Below, in pieces: positions 42,417 through 50,390 of a DNA stretch of 54,498 nt; within the stretch, counting starts at the first letter, position 1; the number at the start of each line of letters is the position of its first letter. This stretch comes from CAZEHS01 sp964649745 (GTDB lineage Bacteria > Bacillota > Clostridia > Peptostreptococcales > Acidaminobacteraceae). Below the pieces are notes generated by a model. That model saw only the letters and a list, made by a program, of their open reading frames with translations. It was not told where the DNA came from and searched no databases. The translations under genes were made by a program, and so were the position numbers. Where the stretch lies: the NCBI GenBank assembly GCA_964649745.1, contig CAZYQI010000023.1:1-54498 (forward strand). Reading direction: 5' to 3'.

Positions 42417-42703
42417 ATTCAGAGACAGAACATGTATGATACGAAGGATGTCGTCATCATCGACGGGCAATGATCGAAAAGGCGCTTTAGAAGGAATCGG
42501 ACTGTATTCTGATCGTATACACGATTGAGATGCAGCCCGATTGATTTTCTAATCCCAACAGCCTTCGTGAAGTTCTGGCATATTCCCGGGTATCTATGGA
42601 TGAAATAAATGAAAACATGGTATGATTGAATTGAGGGAATCCATCAATAGCCAGCCATAAAAGGATCCAGTCCCCTTTACGTATGAGAAAGGCGGTCAAT
42701 GCC

Positions 42704-43633
42704 ATGAAAAGCCGGGTCATCATTCTTGAACCATCGGAGCATTATGCGGATACCTATCGTCAGCTGCTGAAAGAAACAGGACGGGAACAGGTTCTGGTCA
42801 TTGATTCCTATGAACAGTATGTGCTTATGGAGTCGGAGTGCGAATTGGCTGCACTGTTTATCGTGGACATCCAGTTTCCTAAAAAAGCAGACGGCCTCCA
42901 GGCTCTCAGACGTATACGGGAAAACCCCAGATTGATGACTACGCCCATTGTTGTCATTACCGAGCTGGATGAAGGGAATGCCAAGGGTGCATGTCTGGAA
43001 TATGCGGTATCCGACTATATTATCAAGCCATTTAAAAAGGAACGTTTCCTTAAGACCATCAGCCCTCTTTTAATCCAGCAGGGGGATTATGCGGCACGTT
43101 TCGCCAATATACCGGCCATCCAGCTTTCGCCTATGAAATTTATCGAGCGGGAGCTTCAAATCGCCATGCGTTTGAAATCACCGCTGTCGCTGATCGTGGT
43201 AGCCCTTGTAAACCAGAGCGCACAGCTTACGGAAACCGGCGAAGAGGCAGAACTTGCCTCAGGCATTAAGGTGACTGTTTTGGAAACCTTCAAAAAAAAT
43301 CTTCGCGTAACGGATATGGTCTTCATGAACGATGCCGGCGAAATCATGGCGGTGCTTCCCGCAACAGGGGCGCAAGGTGCCGAAAATGTTCTTGGCAAAG
43401 TGGTCGGGCAACTGCATAATCAGCTTTCAGAAAATGAACGACAGCTCAGTGATGCCTATTATGGGATATCCGTGTCGTATCCCCATGACGGCGGAACCCT
43501 TAATGAACTGATAAAGGCAGCATTTCAGAAGATAGACAGCAAGCGTCAATTAGAAAAGGTATCCGCCAGACTGCATAGGAATATGGGACAGACAGATTAT
43601 ATCTATAGACAGCCGGCGAGGAAATACAGGTAA
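42704..43633 (+). CDS. response regulator with degenerate GGDEF domain
   Basis: This 309-residue protein has a receiver domain (about residues 1-120: acceptor Asp in LFIVDIQFP near 54, ITELDEG near 85, IIKPFKKER near 106). A second region (about 135-300) shows the spacing of a GGDEF domain, but MVFMNDAGEIMAVLP replaces the GGDEF signature. It therefore probably does not make cyclic-di-GMP; it may bind nucleotide or signal otherwise. The ATG at 42704 follows AAAGGCGG; an upstream ATG at 42683 has no such site. No kinase is adjacent. It is about 400 bases after grdA with a hairpin between, so it need not be co-expressed. Confidence 0.75.
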   Translation: MKSRVIILEPSEHYADTYRQLLKETGREQVLVIDSYEQYVLMESECELAALFIVDIQFPKKADGLQALRRIRENPRLMTTPIVVITELDEGNAKGACLEYAVSDYIIKPFKKERFLKTISPLLIQQGDYAARFANIPAIQLSPMKFIERELQIAMRLKSPLSLIVVALVNQSAQLTETGEEAELASGIKVTVLETFKKNLRVTDMVFMNDAGEIMAVLPATGAQGAENVLGKVVGQLHNQLSENERQLSDAYYGISVSYPHDGGTLNELIKAAFQKIDSKRQLEKVSARLHRNMGQTDYIYRQPARKYR

Positions 43634-43642
43634 ACAAACGAA

Positions 43643-43688
43643 AAATGGGCTTCCTAAATGATTTCAAGATCATTTGGGAAGCCCATTT
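43643..43688. terminator. bidirectional terminator
   Basis: A 20-bp stem starting AAATGGGCTTCC and ending GGAAGCCCATTT with a short loop lies between convergent genes. Confidence 0.88.
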
Positions 43689-43728
43689 GTTGTAGTTTAT
43701 TGGATTCTATCCGAAGTAAAGGTTCACT

Positions 43729-44265
43729 TCATTGTGCCGCTTTTAGCCGGGCAATCTCTGCCATGTTATAGGCAGATATTTCTTCAACCCGGGCCATGTC
43801 ACGGTGCAGGCCCTGTACAGATCCTTTAATGTAGGCAATATCGTGCTGCGTGCGGTCACGCTCAGCTGCGTTGACCTCTGCAGAATGCTCCAGCGCTTTT
43901 AAAATACCATACTGTTCCTTCAGCATAACACTGTGGATACCCAGCTGTTCACTATGATCCTTAAGAATGGCGCTGTGCTCATCCAGCTTCTCCCCGTGCT
44001 CATTCAAGATAGCACTGTGCTCCTTCAGAATGATGCTGTGCTCATTCAGGATAGTACTGTGCTCTTTCAGAATGATGCTGTGCTCATTCAGGATAGTACT
44101 GTGCTCTTTCAGAATGATGCTGTGCTCATTCAGGATAACACTGTGCTCACTCAGGATAGCACTGTGCTCATTCAGAATAGCGCTGTGTTCATCCAGCTTG
44201 GTGTGGATTGGGGACAGCTTTTCGTCCAATAGGTCTGCAACCGCTTTCAGCATTTCATGGTCCAT
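43729..44265 (-). CDS. heptad-repeat coiled-coil protein
   Basis: This 178-residue protein begins MDHEMLKAVADLLDEKLSPI and then has about fourteen tandem seven-residue repeats of the form EHSxIL(N/K), with Ile or Leu at regular spacing. A less regular helical tail ends in MARVEEISAYNMAEIARLKA. It is predicted to be a long coiled coil with no membrane segment. Similar phage- or chromosome-encoded proteins are annotated only as hypothetical. The ATG at 44265 is preceded by GGAGGG; the longer frame to 44358 is not needed. The gene lies just upstream of the CRISPR region but points away from it, and a link is not evident. Confidence 0.7.
   Translation of the reverse strand: MDHEMLKAVADLLDEKLSPIHTKLDEHSAILNEHSAILSEHSVILNEHSIILKEHSTILNEHSIILKEHSTILNEHSIILKEHSAILNEHGEKLDEHSAILKDHSEQLGIHSVMLKEQYGILKALEHSAEVNAAERDRTQHDIAYIKGSVQGLHRDMARVEEISAYNMAEIARLKAAQ
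43970..44200. repeat. in-gene 21/42-bp tandem repeat
   Basis: The heptad repeats are nearly identical in DNA. A 42-bp unit (ATTCAGGATAGTACTGTGCT plus a second, slightly different half) is repeated almost exactly about three times, with decayed copies on both sides. This indicates recent expansion by slippage or recombination. Confidence 0.75.
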
Positions 44266-44457
44266 GATACCCTCCAAAAGTCTCCCCACCGGGAGATATT
44301 TTATTGTACCACAGTCGCCCTGACAAAGGGAGTAGAACATAGATGCGATAGCGAACATGTGTTCCTATATATCATAACACGGGTTGACAGGGCATGGCAA
44401 TAGAAACCAATGGGACAAGAATCAGGAAATATTTTTAAAATACAGAGGATTCCATAA

Positions 44458-44625
44458 ATGGGTGGAGAACTAAGTGCATTAAAAGGTAAATTGTGCTGGA
44501 AGGCATATGAACTGGGAGTGGATGTTCAAACGATTCGTTATTATCGTCAGGAACTTGAAGGGGCTCATATCTTCATACAAACATACGAACTCCGGATTAT
44601 TAAAAATACTCCAGAGTTCGTATGA
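44458..44625 (+). CDS. 55-aa ORF with MerR-like helix-turn-helix, possibly a remnant
   Basis: An ATG after AGAGGA opens a 55-codon frame. Its middle, WKAYELGVDVQTIRYYRQEL, closely resembles the first DNA-binding helices of MerR-family regulators (ELGVSxxTIRYYE). The rest of a MerR protein is missing. The frame ends inside the hairpin that terminates the opposing crRNA-like RNA. It may be a truncated regulator, a remnant of a lost gene, or a real minimal DNA-binding protein. Confidence 0.35.
   Translation: MGGELSALKGKLCWKAYELGVDVQTIRYYRQELEGAHIFIQTYELRIIKNTPEFV
44582..44624. terminator. hairpin at the 3' end of the crRNA-like RNA
   Basis: CATACGAACTCCGGA (44582-44596) pairs with TCCAGAGTTCGTATG (44610-44624) with one mismatch. 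On the minus strand TTTGTATG follows, a weak T-run. It may end or protect the guide RNA. Confidence 0.55.
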
Positions 44626-44653
44626 TACTAATAATTCACTTATAAAAAAACAT

Positions 44654-44681
44654 GTTTCAATCCACGCATTTGAAATGCGAC
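44654..44681 (-). repeat. degenerate, inverted CRISPR repeat outside the array
   Basis: Read on the minus strand this 28-mer starts GTCGCA and ends TGCGTGGATTGAAAC, identical to both ends of the array repeat. The middle differs. The array stem CGCACCC/GGGTGCG becomes CGCATT/AATGCG with a TCA loop, so base changes on both arms preserve pairing. The 12-base 3' handle is unchanged, so Cas5c should still process it. Confidence 0.9.
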
Positions 44682-44687
44682 AAATCG

Positions 44688-44696
44688 ATTATACCA
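44688..44696 (-). promoter_or_regulatory. extended -10 promoter of the crRNA-like RNA
   Basis: On the minus strand TGG-TATAAT is a perfect -10 box with the TGn extension. The predicted start lies about six bases on, at the first base of the degenerate repeat. The -35 region is poor. Confidence 0.6.
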
Positions 44697-44757
44697 TCTA
44701 CGTACTGCTTGATGTAATAGTATAGATCAACAATAATTAAAAGTTTGTTCAAGGGAA

Positions 44758-44786
44758 TTGACAAAAAGAATTTTGAGTCATATTCT
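44758..44786 (+). promoter_or_regulatory. cas operon promoter
   Basis: A perfect TTGACA (44758-44763), a 17-base spacer and TATTCT (44781-44786). The predicted start of transcription is near 44793, about 47 bases before cas3. Confidence 0.65.
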
Positions 44787-44804
44787 AAGAATAAGATATA
44801 TTAG

Positions 44805-44821
44805 TTCATGTTATTTTATAA
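44805..44821 (+). promoter_or_regulatory. predicted target site of the crRNA-like guide in the cas3 leader
   Basis: TTC (44805-44807), the type I-C PAM, is followed by ATGTTATTTTATAA (44808-44821). The guide reads ATGTTTTTTTATAA: 13 of 14 match, the exception being position 6. The site is just after the predicted transcription start. A bound effector would extend over the ribosome binding site and start codon of cas3. Confidence 0.7.
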
Positions 44822-44839
44822 TAATACGTGGAGGGCTAT

Positions 44840-47053
44840 ATGTTGCATTATGGACACTCAGGAAGTGAAATCTCAAAAAGTGACTGGCAATTACTAATTG
44901 ATCACTTAGAAGGTGTGGCGTCTATGGCGTCGAATTTTGCTGAGCCATTTGGCGGTGATAAGATGGCCTACCTTGCAGGGATGCTTCACGATATTGGCAA
45001 ATATTCTCCGGAGTTTCAACGGCGGTTGGAAGGCTCACCGGAAAAGGTAGATCACACCTCAGCAGGAGCGCAGGAAGCCGTAAGACTATATGGTGATCGT
45101 TGGGGGCGAATGCTGGCGTACTTAATTATCGGGCATCATGGAGGTATTCCAGATTGGGATGACGCAAGTCCCTCTTCGGTATTCGCTCGGCTGAATAAGG
45201 CAGACCTGAAGGACTTTTCACCCTGGGAGCGGGAGGTGAAAACGCAGATTACCGATTTCAAGCCCGTAGCCAAAATCAAGTCTGAAAAGAAGATTCAGTA
45301 CTATCAACTGGCGAATTATATCAGGATGCTTTACTCCTGTTTGGTAGATGCTGATTTTCTGGATACCGAAAAAGCCTTCGGAAGCCCCAATGCAGATTCA
45401 AGAGGGCTAACCACTCCTTTACCGGATTTGCTTAAACGGATGGAAGAGAGACTGGCGTCGCTATCTTCCTGTGCAAAGGATACGCCAATAAATCGGCGGC
45501 GAAAAGATATTCTGAACCAATGCATAGCCGCAGCAGAGTCACCTCAGGGAATGTTCACCTTAACAGTACCAACGGGTGGAGGCAAAACCCTTTCATCCAT
45601 GACATTTGCATTAAAGCATGCTCTATGCCATGGTATGAAGCGGATTATCTACGTAATTCCTTATACGAGCATTATTGAGCAAAACGCGAAGGTGTTCAAA
45701 GATATTTTCGGAGAACATAATGTGCTGGAGCATCACAGCAACTATGCTTTTGATGATCTGACGGATACGGGGGAAGAGGCAACGGATGTTCGGAACTTGA
45801 GCATTCGGTTGGCAACACAAAATTGGGATGCCCCTATTATTGTGACCACCAGTGTGCAATTTTTTGAATCGTTTTTCTCAAACAAGCCCTCCAAGTGTCG
45901 TAAACTTCATAATGTGGCAAACAGCGTTGTCATTCTGGACGAGGCTCAAATGCTCCCGGTAGAGCTTTTAAAACCCTCTGTAGCTCTGCTTGGAGATCTT
46001 GTGATGAACTACCAAACCACTGTGGTTCTGTGTACCGCCACGCAACCATCTCTGAACCCCTATCTGCCCAGCTCTATTCAAGTAAAAGAAATCATGGATT
46101 CTCCAAGGGAGCTGTATGAAACTTTTCGCAGAGTACGGGTGGAATTGGTTGGGGAAGACGAACTAACGGATACGGATCTGGCTGAAAGAATACGCCAGCA
46201 TTCTCAGGCTCTTTGCATTGTGAACACAAGAAACCATGCCTCTCGCCTATTCCAAGAGCTTGGTGAATGCGAAGGCCGTTACCATCTGAGTGCTCGAATG
46301 TGTCCCGTACATCGACGGGAAAAGCTAAGCGAAATACGGCAGAGCTTGATGAACGGGCTGCCTTGTAAAGTGATATCCACTCAATTAATCGAGGCCGGCG
46401 TTGATGTGGATTTTCCTGTTGTCTATCGGTCAATGGCGGGGATTGATTCCATTGCACAATCTGCGGGACGGTGTAACCGAGAGGGTCGATTGAAATCGGG
46501 TATAGTATACGCCTTTGAGCCAGAAAAACACGGGATTCCTAAAGGGTATATGGGACTTACAGCATCTAAAGCCCGAGAAGTATTTCGGAATCATGCGGAT
46601 CCATTGTCTTTAGAAGCTGTGGAAAGTTATTTTTGCAATCTCTACGAAACCCAAGGAGATCAGCTGGACAATAAGGGTATCCTTCAACTGCATAAAGGTG
46701 GTGGGGAAGAGTTCGAATTTCCATTTCAAGAGATTGCCAAAAGCTATCAGTTGATTGAAAACGGGATGAAAGCATTGATTATCCCTTACACGTCGGAGCA
46801 TTCAGAGCACGAAGCCGAAGGACTGATTCAAGCGATTCGGCATGTCAAATATCCGGGAGCGCTGCTGAAGCGGCTGCAGAAGTACACGGTTCAGGTCTAT
46901 CCTTTTGAATTTAAGATGTTGCAGGATGCCGGAGCCGTTGAGTGCATACAGGAAGGGTTTTATGTGTTGACCGATTTGGAGCTTTATTCGATGGAATTTG
47001 GTCTTCAAATACCGAGACAGCAACAAGACCTTTCACAGCTGTGGATTTTCTAA
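44840..47053 (+). CDS. cas3: Cas3 nuclease-helicase (type I-C)
   Basis: This 737-residue protein is recruited by target-bound Cascade to unwind and degrade DNA. The N-terminal HD nuclease shows His50-Asp51 in MLHDIGKYSPEF and a second pair in IIGHHGGIPDW near residue 97. The superfamily 2 helicase shows Walker A VPTGGGKTLSS near 243, the DExx box VILDEAQML near 365, and QSAGRCNREGR (motif VI) near 545. The length is usual for I-C Cas3. The ATG at 44840 follows GGAGGG; an upstream in-frame start at 44828 is unlikely. It is the first gene of the cas operon. Confidence 0.96.
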   Translation: MLHYGHSGSEISKSDWQLLIDHLEGVASMASNFAEPFGGDKMAYLAGMLHDIGKYSPEFQRRLEGSPEKVDHTSAGAQEAVRLYGDRWGRMLAYLIIGHHGGIPDWDDASPSSVFARLNKADLKDFSPWEREVKTQITDFKPVAKIKSEKKIQYYQLANYIRMLYSCLVDADFLDTEKAFGSPNADSRGLTTPLPDLLKRMEERLASLSSCAKDTPINRRRKDILNQCIAAAESPQGMFTLTVPTGGGKTLSSMTFALKHALCHGMKRIIYVIPYTSIIEQNAKVFKDIFGEHNVLEHHSNYAFDDLTDTGEEATDVRNLSIRLATQNWDAPIIVTTSVQFFESFFSNKPSKCRKLHNVANSVVILDEAQMLPVELLKPSVALLGDLVMNYQTTVVLCTATQPSLNPYLPSSIQVKEIMDSPRELYETFRRVRVELVGEDELTDTDLAERIRQHSQALCIVNTRNHASRLFQELGECEGRYHLSARMCPVHRREKLSEIRQSLMNGLPCKVISTQLIEAGVDVDFPVVYRSMAGIDSIAQSAGRCNREGRLKSGIVYAFEPEKHGIPKGYMGLTASKAREVFRNHADPLSLEAVESYFCNLYETQGDQLDNKGILQLHKGGGEEFEFPFQEIAKSYQLIENGMKALIIPYTSEHSEHEAEGLIQAIRHVKYPGALLKRLQKYTVQVYPFEFKMLQDAGAVECIQEGFYVLTDLELYSMEFGLQIPRQQQDLSQLWIF

Positions 47054-47069
47054 ATACAGGAGGTGGCAA

Positions 47070-47726
47070 ATGGGTTACGGAATCAAACTGAAGGTTTGGG
47101 GTGATTATGCCTGTTTTTCCAGACCGGAGATGAAGGTGGAGCGGGTCAGCTATGATGTGATGACTCCCTCCGCTGCGCGAGGCATTTTGGAAGCCATTCA
47201 TTTCAAACCCGCCATTGTTTGGCGGATTGACCGGATTCATGTACTGAATCCAATCCAGTTTGAGAACATTCGGCGAAATGAAGTAGGTGAAAAAATTAAA
47301 GCGGGAAATGTAAAGACGGCCATGAACGGCGGAACAAAACCGTTGTATCAAGACATTGTGGCAGATCGGCAACAGCGGGCGGCGATGGTGCTTCGAAATG
47401 TAGCCTATGTGATAGAAGCTCATTTTGAAATGACGCCACGGGCTGGTACAGAAGATTCTCCTGAAAAACACTACAATATTTTTCTGCGGAGAGCGCGAAA
47501 TGGACAGTGTTTCCATCGCCCCTACATGGGTTGTCGTGAATTTCCTGTTCAGTTTGAATTAATCGAAGGGGAGGTTCCAATATCTGAATTGACAAAATCA
47601 GTGGATTTGGGATGGATGCTCTACGACATTAATTTTGCAAAGGATATGACGCCGCTGTTTTTCCGCCCGACCATGGAAAATGGCATCATTGAGGTTCCCG
47701 AGTGGAATGAGGTGGTTCAAGAATGA
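47070..47726 (+). CDS. cas5c: Cas5c (Cas5d), crRNA-processing Cascade subunit
   Basis: This 218-residue RAMP protein starts MGYGIKLKVWGDYACFSRPE. In type I-C it replaces Cas6: it cuts the repeat at the base of its hairpin and stays on the 5' handle. The family segments YDVMTPSAARGILEAI near residue 28 and PYMGCREFPVQFEL near 149 are visible. AGGAGG precedes the ATG at 47070. The gene overlaps cas8c by ATGA. It would also be the enzyme that processes the crRNA-like RNA upstream of cas3. Confidence 0.94.
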   Translation: MGYGIKLKVWGDYACFSRPEMKVERVSYDVMTPSAARGILEAIHFKPAIVWRIDRIHVLNPIQFENIRRNEVGEKIKAGNVKTAMNGGTKPLYQDIVADRQQRAAMVLRNVAYVIEAHFEMTPRAGTEDSPEKHYNIFLRRARNGQCFHRPYMGCREFPVQFELIEGEVPISELTKSVDLGWMLYDINFAKDMTPLFFRPTMENGIIEVPEWNEVVQE

Positions 47727-49525
47727 TCCTGCAGGAGTTGGCAAACTATTATGATGTGTTGCTGGAGGATGAAGACTCCGGTGTATCTCCCCCAGGGTAT
47801 AGCAACGCGCGGGTTTCTTTTGCGGCAGTACTTTCGCCATCGGGAGAGTTGCTGGATTTGGAAGATTTGCGTATTCAGAGCGGTAAGAAGCTGGTTGCTC
47901 GGGATATGGTGGTTCCAGAACAAATCAAAAAGACTAGCGGAGTAGCTTCCAATTTTCTTTGCGAGAATGCCAGTTACGCTTTTGCGATTCCTACAAAAGG
48001 AAACCCAGAAAAGGCACGAAAGGAGTTTGAAGAATTCAAGAGATTTCATGAAAACCTTCTTGCAAACATCTGTTCAGAAGAAACAGAAGGGTTTAAAAAA
48101 TTTCTAGCCAGATGGAATAGCGATGGAGCGTTGGAACATCCTGTGCTGGCTAACAAAATTGAAGACCTTCTTACTTCCAATATAATTTTCAAACGAGATG
48201 GGTCGAATCGCTACATTCATCAGGCAAGTGATGTGAGGCGTGCTTGGGGTGCTCATAAAGAGAGTAACTCTTCACCGGTCACTGAACAGTGCCTGATCAG
48301 CGGTGAGGTGAAGCCGATAGCACGCTTGCACCCGAGTATTAAAGGGGTTGCAGGAAGTCAGGCGATGGGGGGATCCATTGTATCGTTCAATTTAAGTGCT
48401 TTCTCCTCTTATGGAAAAGACCAAAGCTTTAATGCGCCAATCAGCGAAGAAGCCACATTTATGTACACAACGGCGCTGAACTATCTGCTGAGCAGCGACA
48501 AGCATCGGATCCGTGTGGGTGACACCACGGCTGTATTCTGGGCTGAAAAATCAACGAATGGGATGGAAGAGTCTATTTTTACAGAGATCTTTGACCCCGT
48601 AGCTGAAGCGGATGAGGGCTCCGAAAAGGAAACAAAAGGTCGAAAACCTAATCCGATAGCGGCGCGGAAGGTAAAGCTTTTGCTGGAGCGTTTAAAGAAT
48701 GGAGAGTCTGTTCACACTTCCGCGCAAGATTTTAATTCAAGCGCCAATTTTTATATCCTTGGCTTGTCACCCAATGCAGCGCGACTATCCATCCGCTTCT
48801 GCTTTCAAGATTCGTTTGGAGACTTGGTGGAGAAAATGCTTCGGCATCAGATAGACATGGATATCGTACGTCCCAATTACGCTGTTTCGCTGGTTACACC
48901 ATGGAGAATACTAAAAGAAGCAGCTGCAAATCATGATACAAAAAACATTTCACCATTAATGGCAGGGAACTTGGCACGGTGTATATTAACGGGTCAGGTG
49001 TATGGTGAAAGCATATACACCCATATGTTGAGCCGGATACGGGCGGATGGCCAAGTAAACGATATTCGGGCAGGAATGATCAAAGCATGCATGAAGCGAA
49101 AAGCAAGAAAATATAATGATTCTGAAAAGGAGGCGCTATTTACGGTGAGTCTGAACGAAAACAGCACAAATACGGGGTACAGATTGGGCAGACTTTTTTC
49201 AGTGTTGGAAAAAGCTCAGGAAGATGCCAATCCGGGATTGAATGCGACGATAAAGGATCGATATTTTGGGGCAGCGTCAACGAGCCCAGGGTCGGTGTTC
49301 CCGATTCTTGTAAAACTGTCGCAACACCATATTTCAAAAGCGAAGTATGGGAAAAACAGGGATATTGATATGCAGCGCATTTTGGAATCAGTGGATGCGT
49401 TTCCGGCACATTTGAGTCTGGAAGATCAGGGTCAGTTTGTGTTGGGGTATTATCATCAAAAGCAGTCATTCTATACGAAAAAGAATTCTGAAAAAAATAA
49501 TGAGAACGAGGAGATCAGCTCATGA
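47723..49525 (+). CDS. cas8c: Cas8c (Csd1), large Cascade subunit
   Basis: This 600-residue protein is the large subunit that reads the PAM and starts target unwinding. Family features are the N-terminal ILQELANYYDVLLEDEDSG, an internal LIQ-like ISGEVKPIARLHPSIKGVAG (near residue 190) and ALNYLLSSDKHRIRVGDTTAVFWAEKS (in part, near 252-278). The C-terminal part is thought to contain, or internally initiate, the small subunit Cas11c in many I-C systems; I did not identify that start with confidence. Both ends overlap neighbours by ATGA. Confidence 0.93.
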   Translation: MILQELANYYDVLLEDEDSGVSPPGYSNARVSFAAVLSPSGELLDLEDLRIQSGKKLVARDMVVPEQIKKTSGVASNFLCENASYAFAIPTKGNPEKARKEFEEFKRFHENLLANICSEETEGFKKFLARWNSDGALEHPVLANKIEDLLTSNIIFKRDGSNRYIHQASDVRRAWGAHKESNSSPVTEQCLISGEVKPIARLHPSIKGVAGSQAMGGSIVSFNLSAFSSYGKDQSFNAPISEEATFMYTTALNYLLSSDKHRIRVGDTTAVFWAEKSTNGMEESIFTEIFDPVAEADEGSEKETKGRKPNPIAARKVKLLLERLKNGESVHTSAQDFNSSANFYILGLSPNAARLSIRFCFQDSFGDLVEKMLRHQIDMDIVRPNYAVSLVTPWRILKEAAANHDTKNISPLMAGNLARCILTGQVYGESIYTHMLSRIRADGQVNDIRAGMIKACMKRKARKYNDSEKEALFTVSLNENSTNTGYRLGRLFSVLEKAQEDANPGLNATIKDRYFGAASTSPGSVFPILVKLSQHHISKAKYGKNRDIDMQRILESVDAFPAHLSLEDQGQFVLGYYHQKQSFYTKKNSEKNNENEEISS

Positions 49526-50388
49526 AAAAACCTATTGAAAAACGGTATGAATTCGTCATGTTTTTTGAAGTGGAAAACGGAAATCCTAATGGCGATCCAG
49601 ATGCTGGGAATATGCCTCGGATTGATGCAGAAACCAGTCATGGCATTGTAACGGATGTTTGCCTGAAGCGAAAGGTACGGAACTTTGTAGAATTGTGTAA
49701 AAATGATTCAACGGGATACCGGATTTTCATGAAAGAAGGCGCGGTTCTTAATAATACTCAAATGGAGGCTTATACAGAGCAAAAAATTGAGCAGACTTCC
49801 AAGAAACTGCCGTCAAAAGAAGAGGATTCAAAGAAAATAGTCGGATTTATGTGTGATAATTTTTATGACATCCGCACCTTTGGAGCGGTTATGACAACAG
49901 AGGTTAATTGCGGACAAGTTCGAGGGCCCGTTCAGTTTGCATTTGCCCGTAGCATTGATCCCATTGTTCAGCAGGAGGTGACAATCACTCGGATGGCTGT
50001 AACCAATGCAAAGGATGCTGAGAAAGAACGCACCATGGGCCGCAAGCATATTGTTCCATACGCACTGTATCGTGCAGAAGGATACGTTTCCGCACCGCTT
50101 GCTGAAAAAACCGGATTTGGCGATGAGGACCTTGAACTGTTATGGCAGTCTCTTGCCAACCTATTTGAGCACGATCGTTCCGCTGCCCGTGGGAAAATGG
50201 CAACCCGCAAGCTGGTTGTGTTCGAGCATGACTGCAAACTGGGAAATGCCCCTGCACATAAGCTGTTCGAACTGATTACAACCGAGCGCGTTGACCAGTC
50301 ACAACCACCGAGAGCATTTGCAGACTATAAAATTCATATCGATCAGGCGAGTTTGCCAGAAGGGGTTAAACTGATCGAAAAGCTATAA
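49522..50388 (+). CDS. cas7: Cas7c (Csd2), Cascade backbone subunit
   Basis: This 288-residue protein forms the helical backbone on the crRNA guide. The family opening KRYEFVMFFEVENGNPNGDP (residues 6-25) and DIRTFGAVM near 115 with GQVRGPVQFAFARSIDPI near 131 are characteristic of Csd2. The periodic thumb of Cas7 displaces every sixth guide base, which is why position 6 is not read. It overlaps cas8c by ATGA and is two bases from cas4. Confidence 0.96.
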   Translation: MKKPIEKRYEFVMFFEVENGNPNGDPDAGNMPRIDAETSHGIVTDVCLKRKVRNFVELCKNDSTGYRIFMKEGAVLNNTQMEAYTEQKIEQTSKKLPSKEEDSKKIVGFMCDNFYDIRTFGAVMTTEVNCGQVRGPVQFAFARSIDPIVQQEVTITRMAVTNAKDAEKERTMGRKHIVPYALYRAEGYVSAPLAEKTGFGDEDLELLWQSLANLFEHDRSAARGKMATRKLVVFEHDCKLGNAPAHKLFELITTERVDQSQPPRAFADYKIHIDQASLPEGVKLIEKL

Positions 50389-50390
50389 TC

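Larger units (their letters stand above)
44582..44682 (-). ncRNA. predicted crRNA-like RNA (degenerate repeat plus guide) upstream of cas3
   Basis: On the minus strand an extended -10 promoter is followed about six bases later by a degenerate CRISPR repeat (44654-44681), then a guide beginning ATGTTTTTTTATAAGTGAAT (44653 downward), then a hairpin. The first 14 guide bases match 44808-44821 in the cas3 leader at all but position 6, next to TTC. Such crRNA mimics (CreA, CreR) are known in other type I systems to direct the effector to promoters for repression without cutting. Transcription and processing here are inferred; no second repeat is seen. Confidence 0.72.

Noticed and set aside
42434..42475. 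MYDTKDVVIIDGQ and stop, resembling the start of a thiolase
   Set aside because: It is only 13 codons long and the sequence after it shows no continuing thiolase frame. It may be a tiny remnant, but this is too short to call.
44654..44681. Reading the repeat upstream of cas3 as a stray array repeat or part of a second array
   Set aside because: There is only one copy, it is in the opposite orientation, its stem is altered on both arms, and it has its own promoter. These fit a guide gene better than a decayed array.
44507..44725. 72-codon plus-strand frame across the degenerate repeat
   Set aside because: It has no good ribosome site, no recognisable domain, and includes the antisense of the crRNA-like element. 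The overlapping 55-codon frame with MerR-like sequence is the better candidate.
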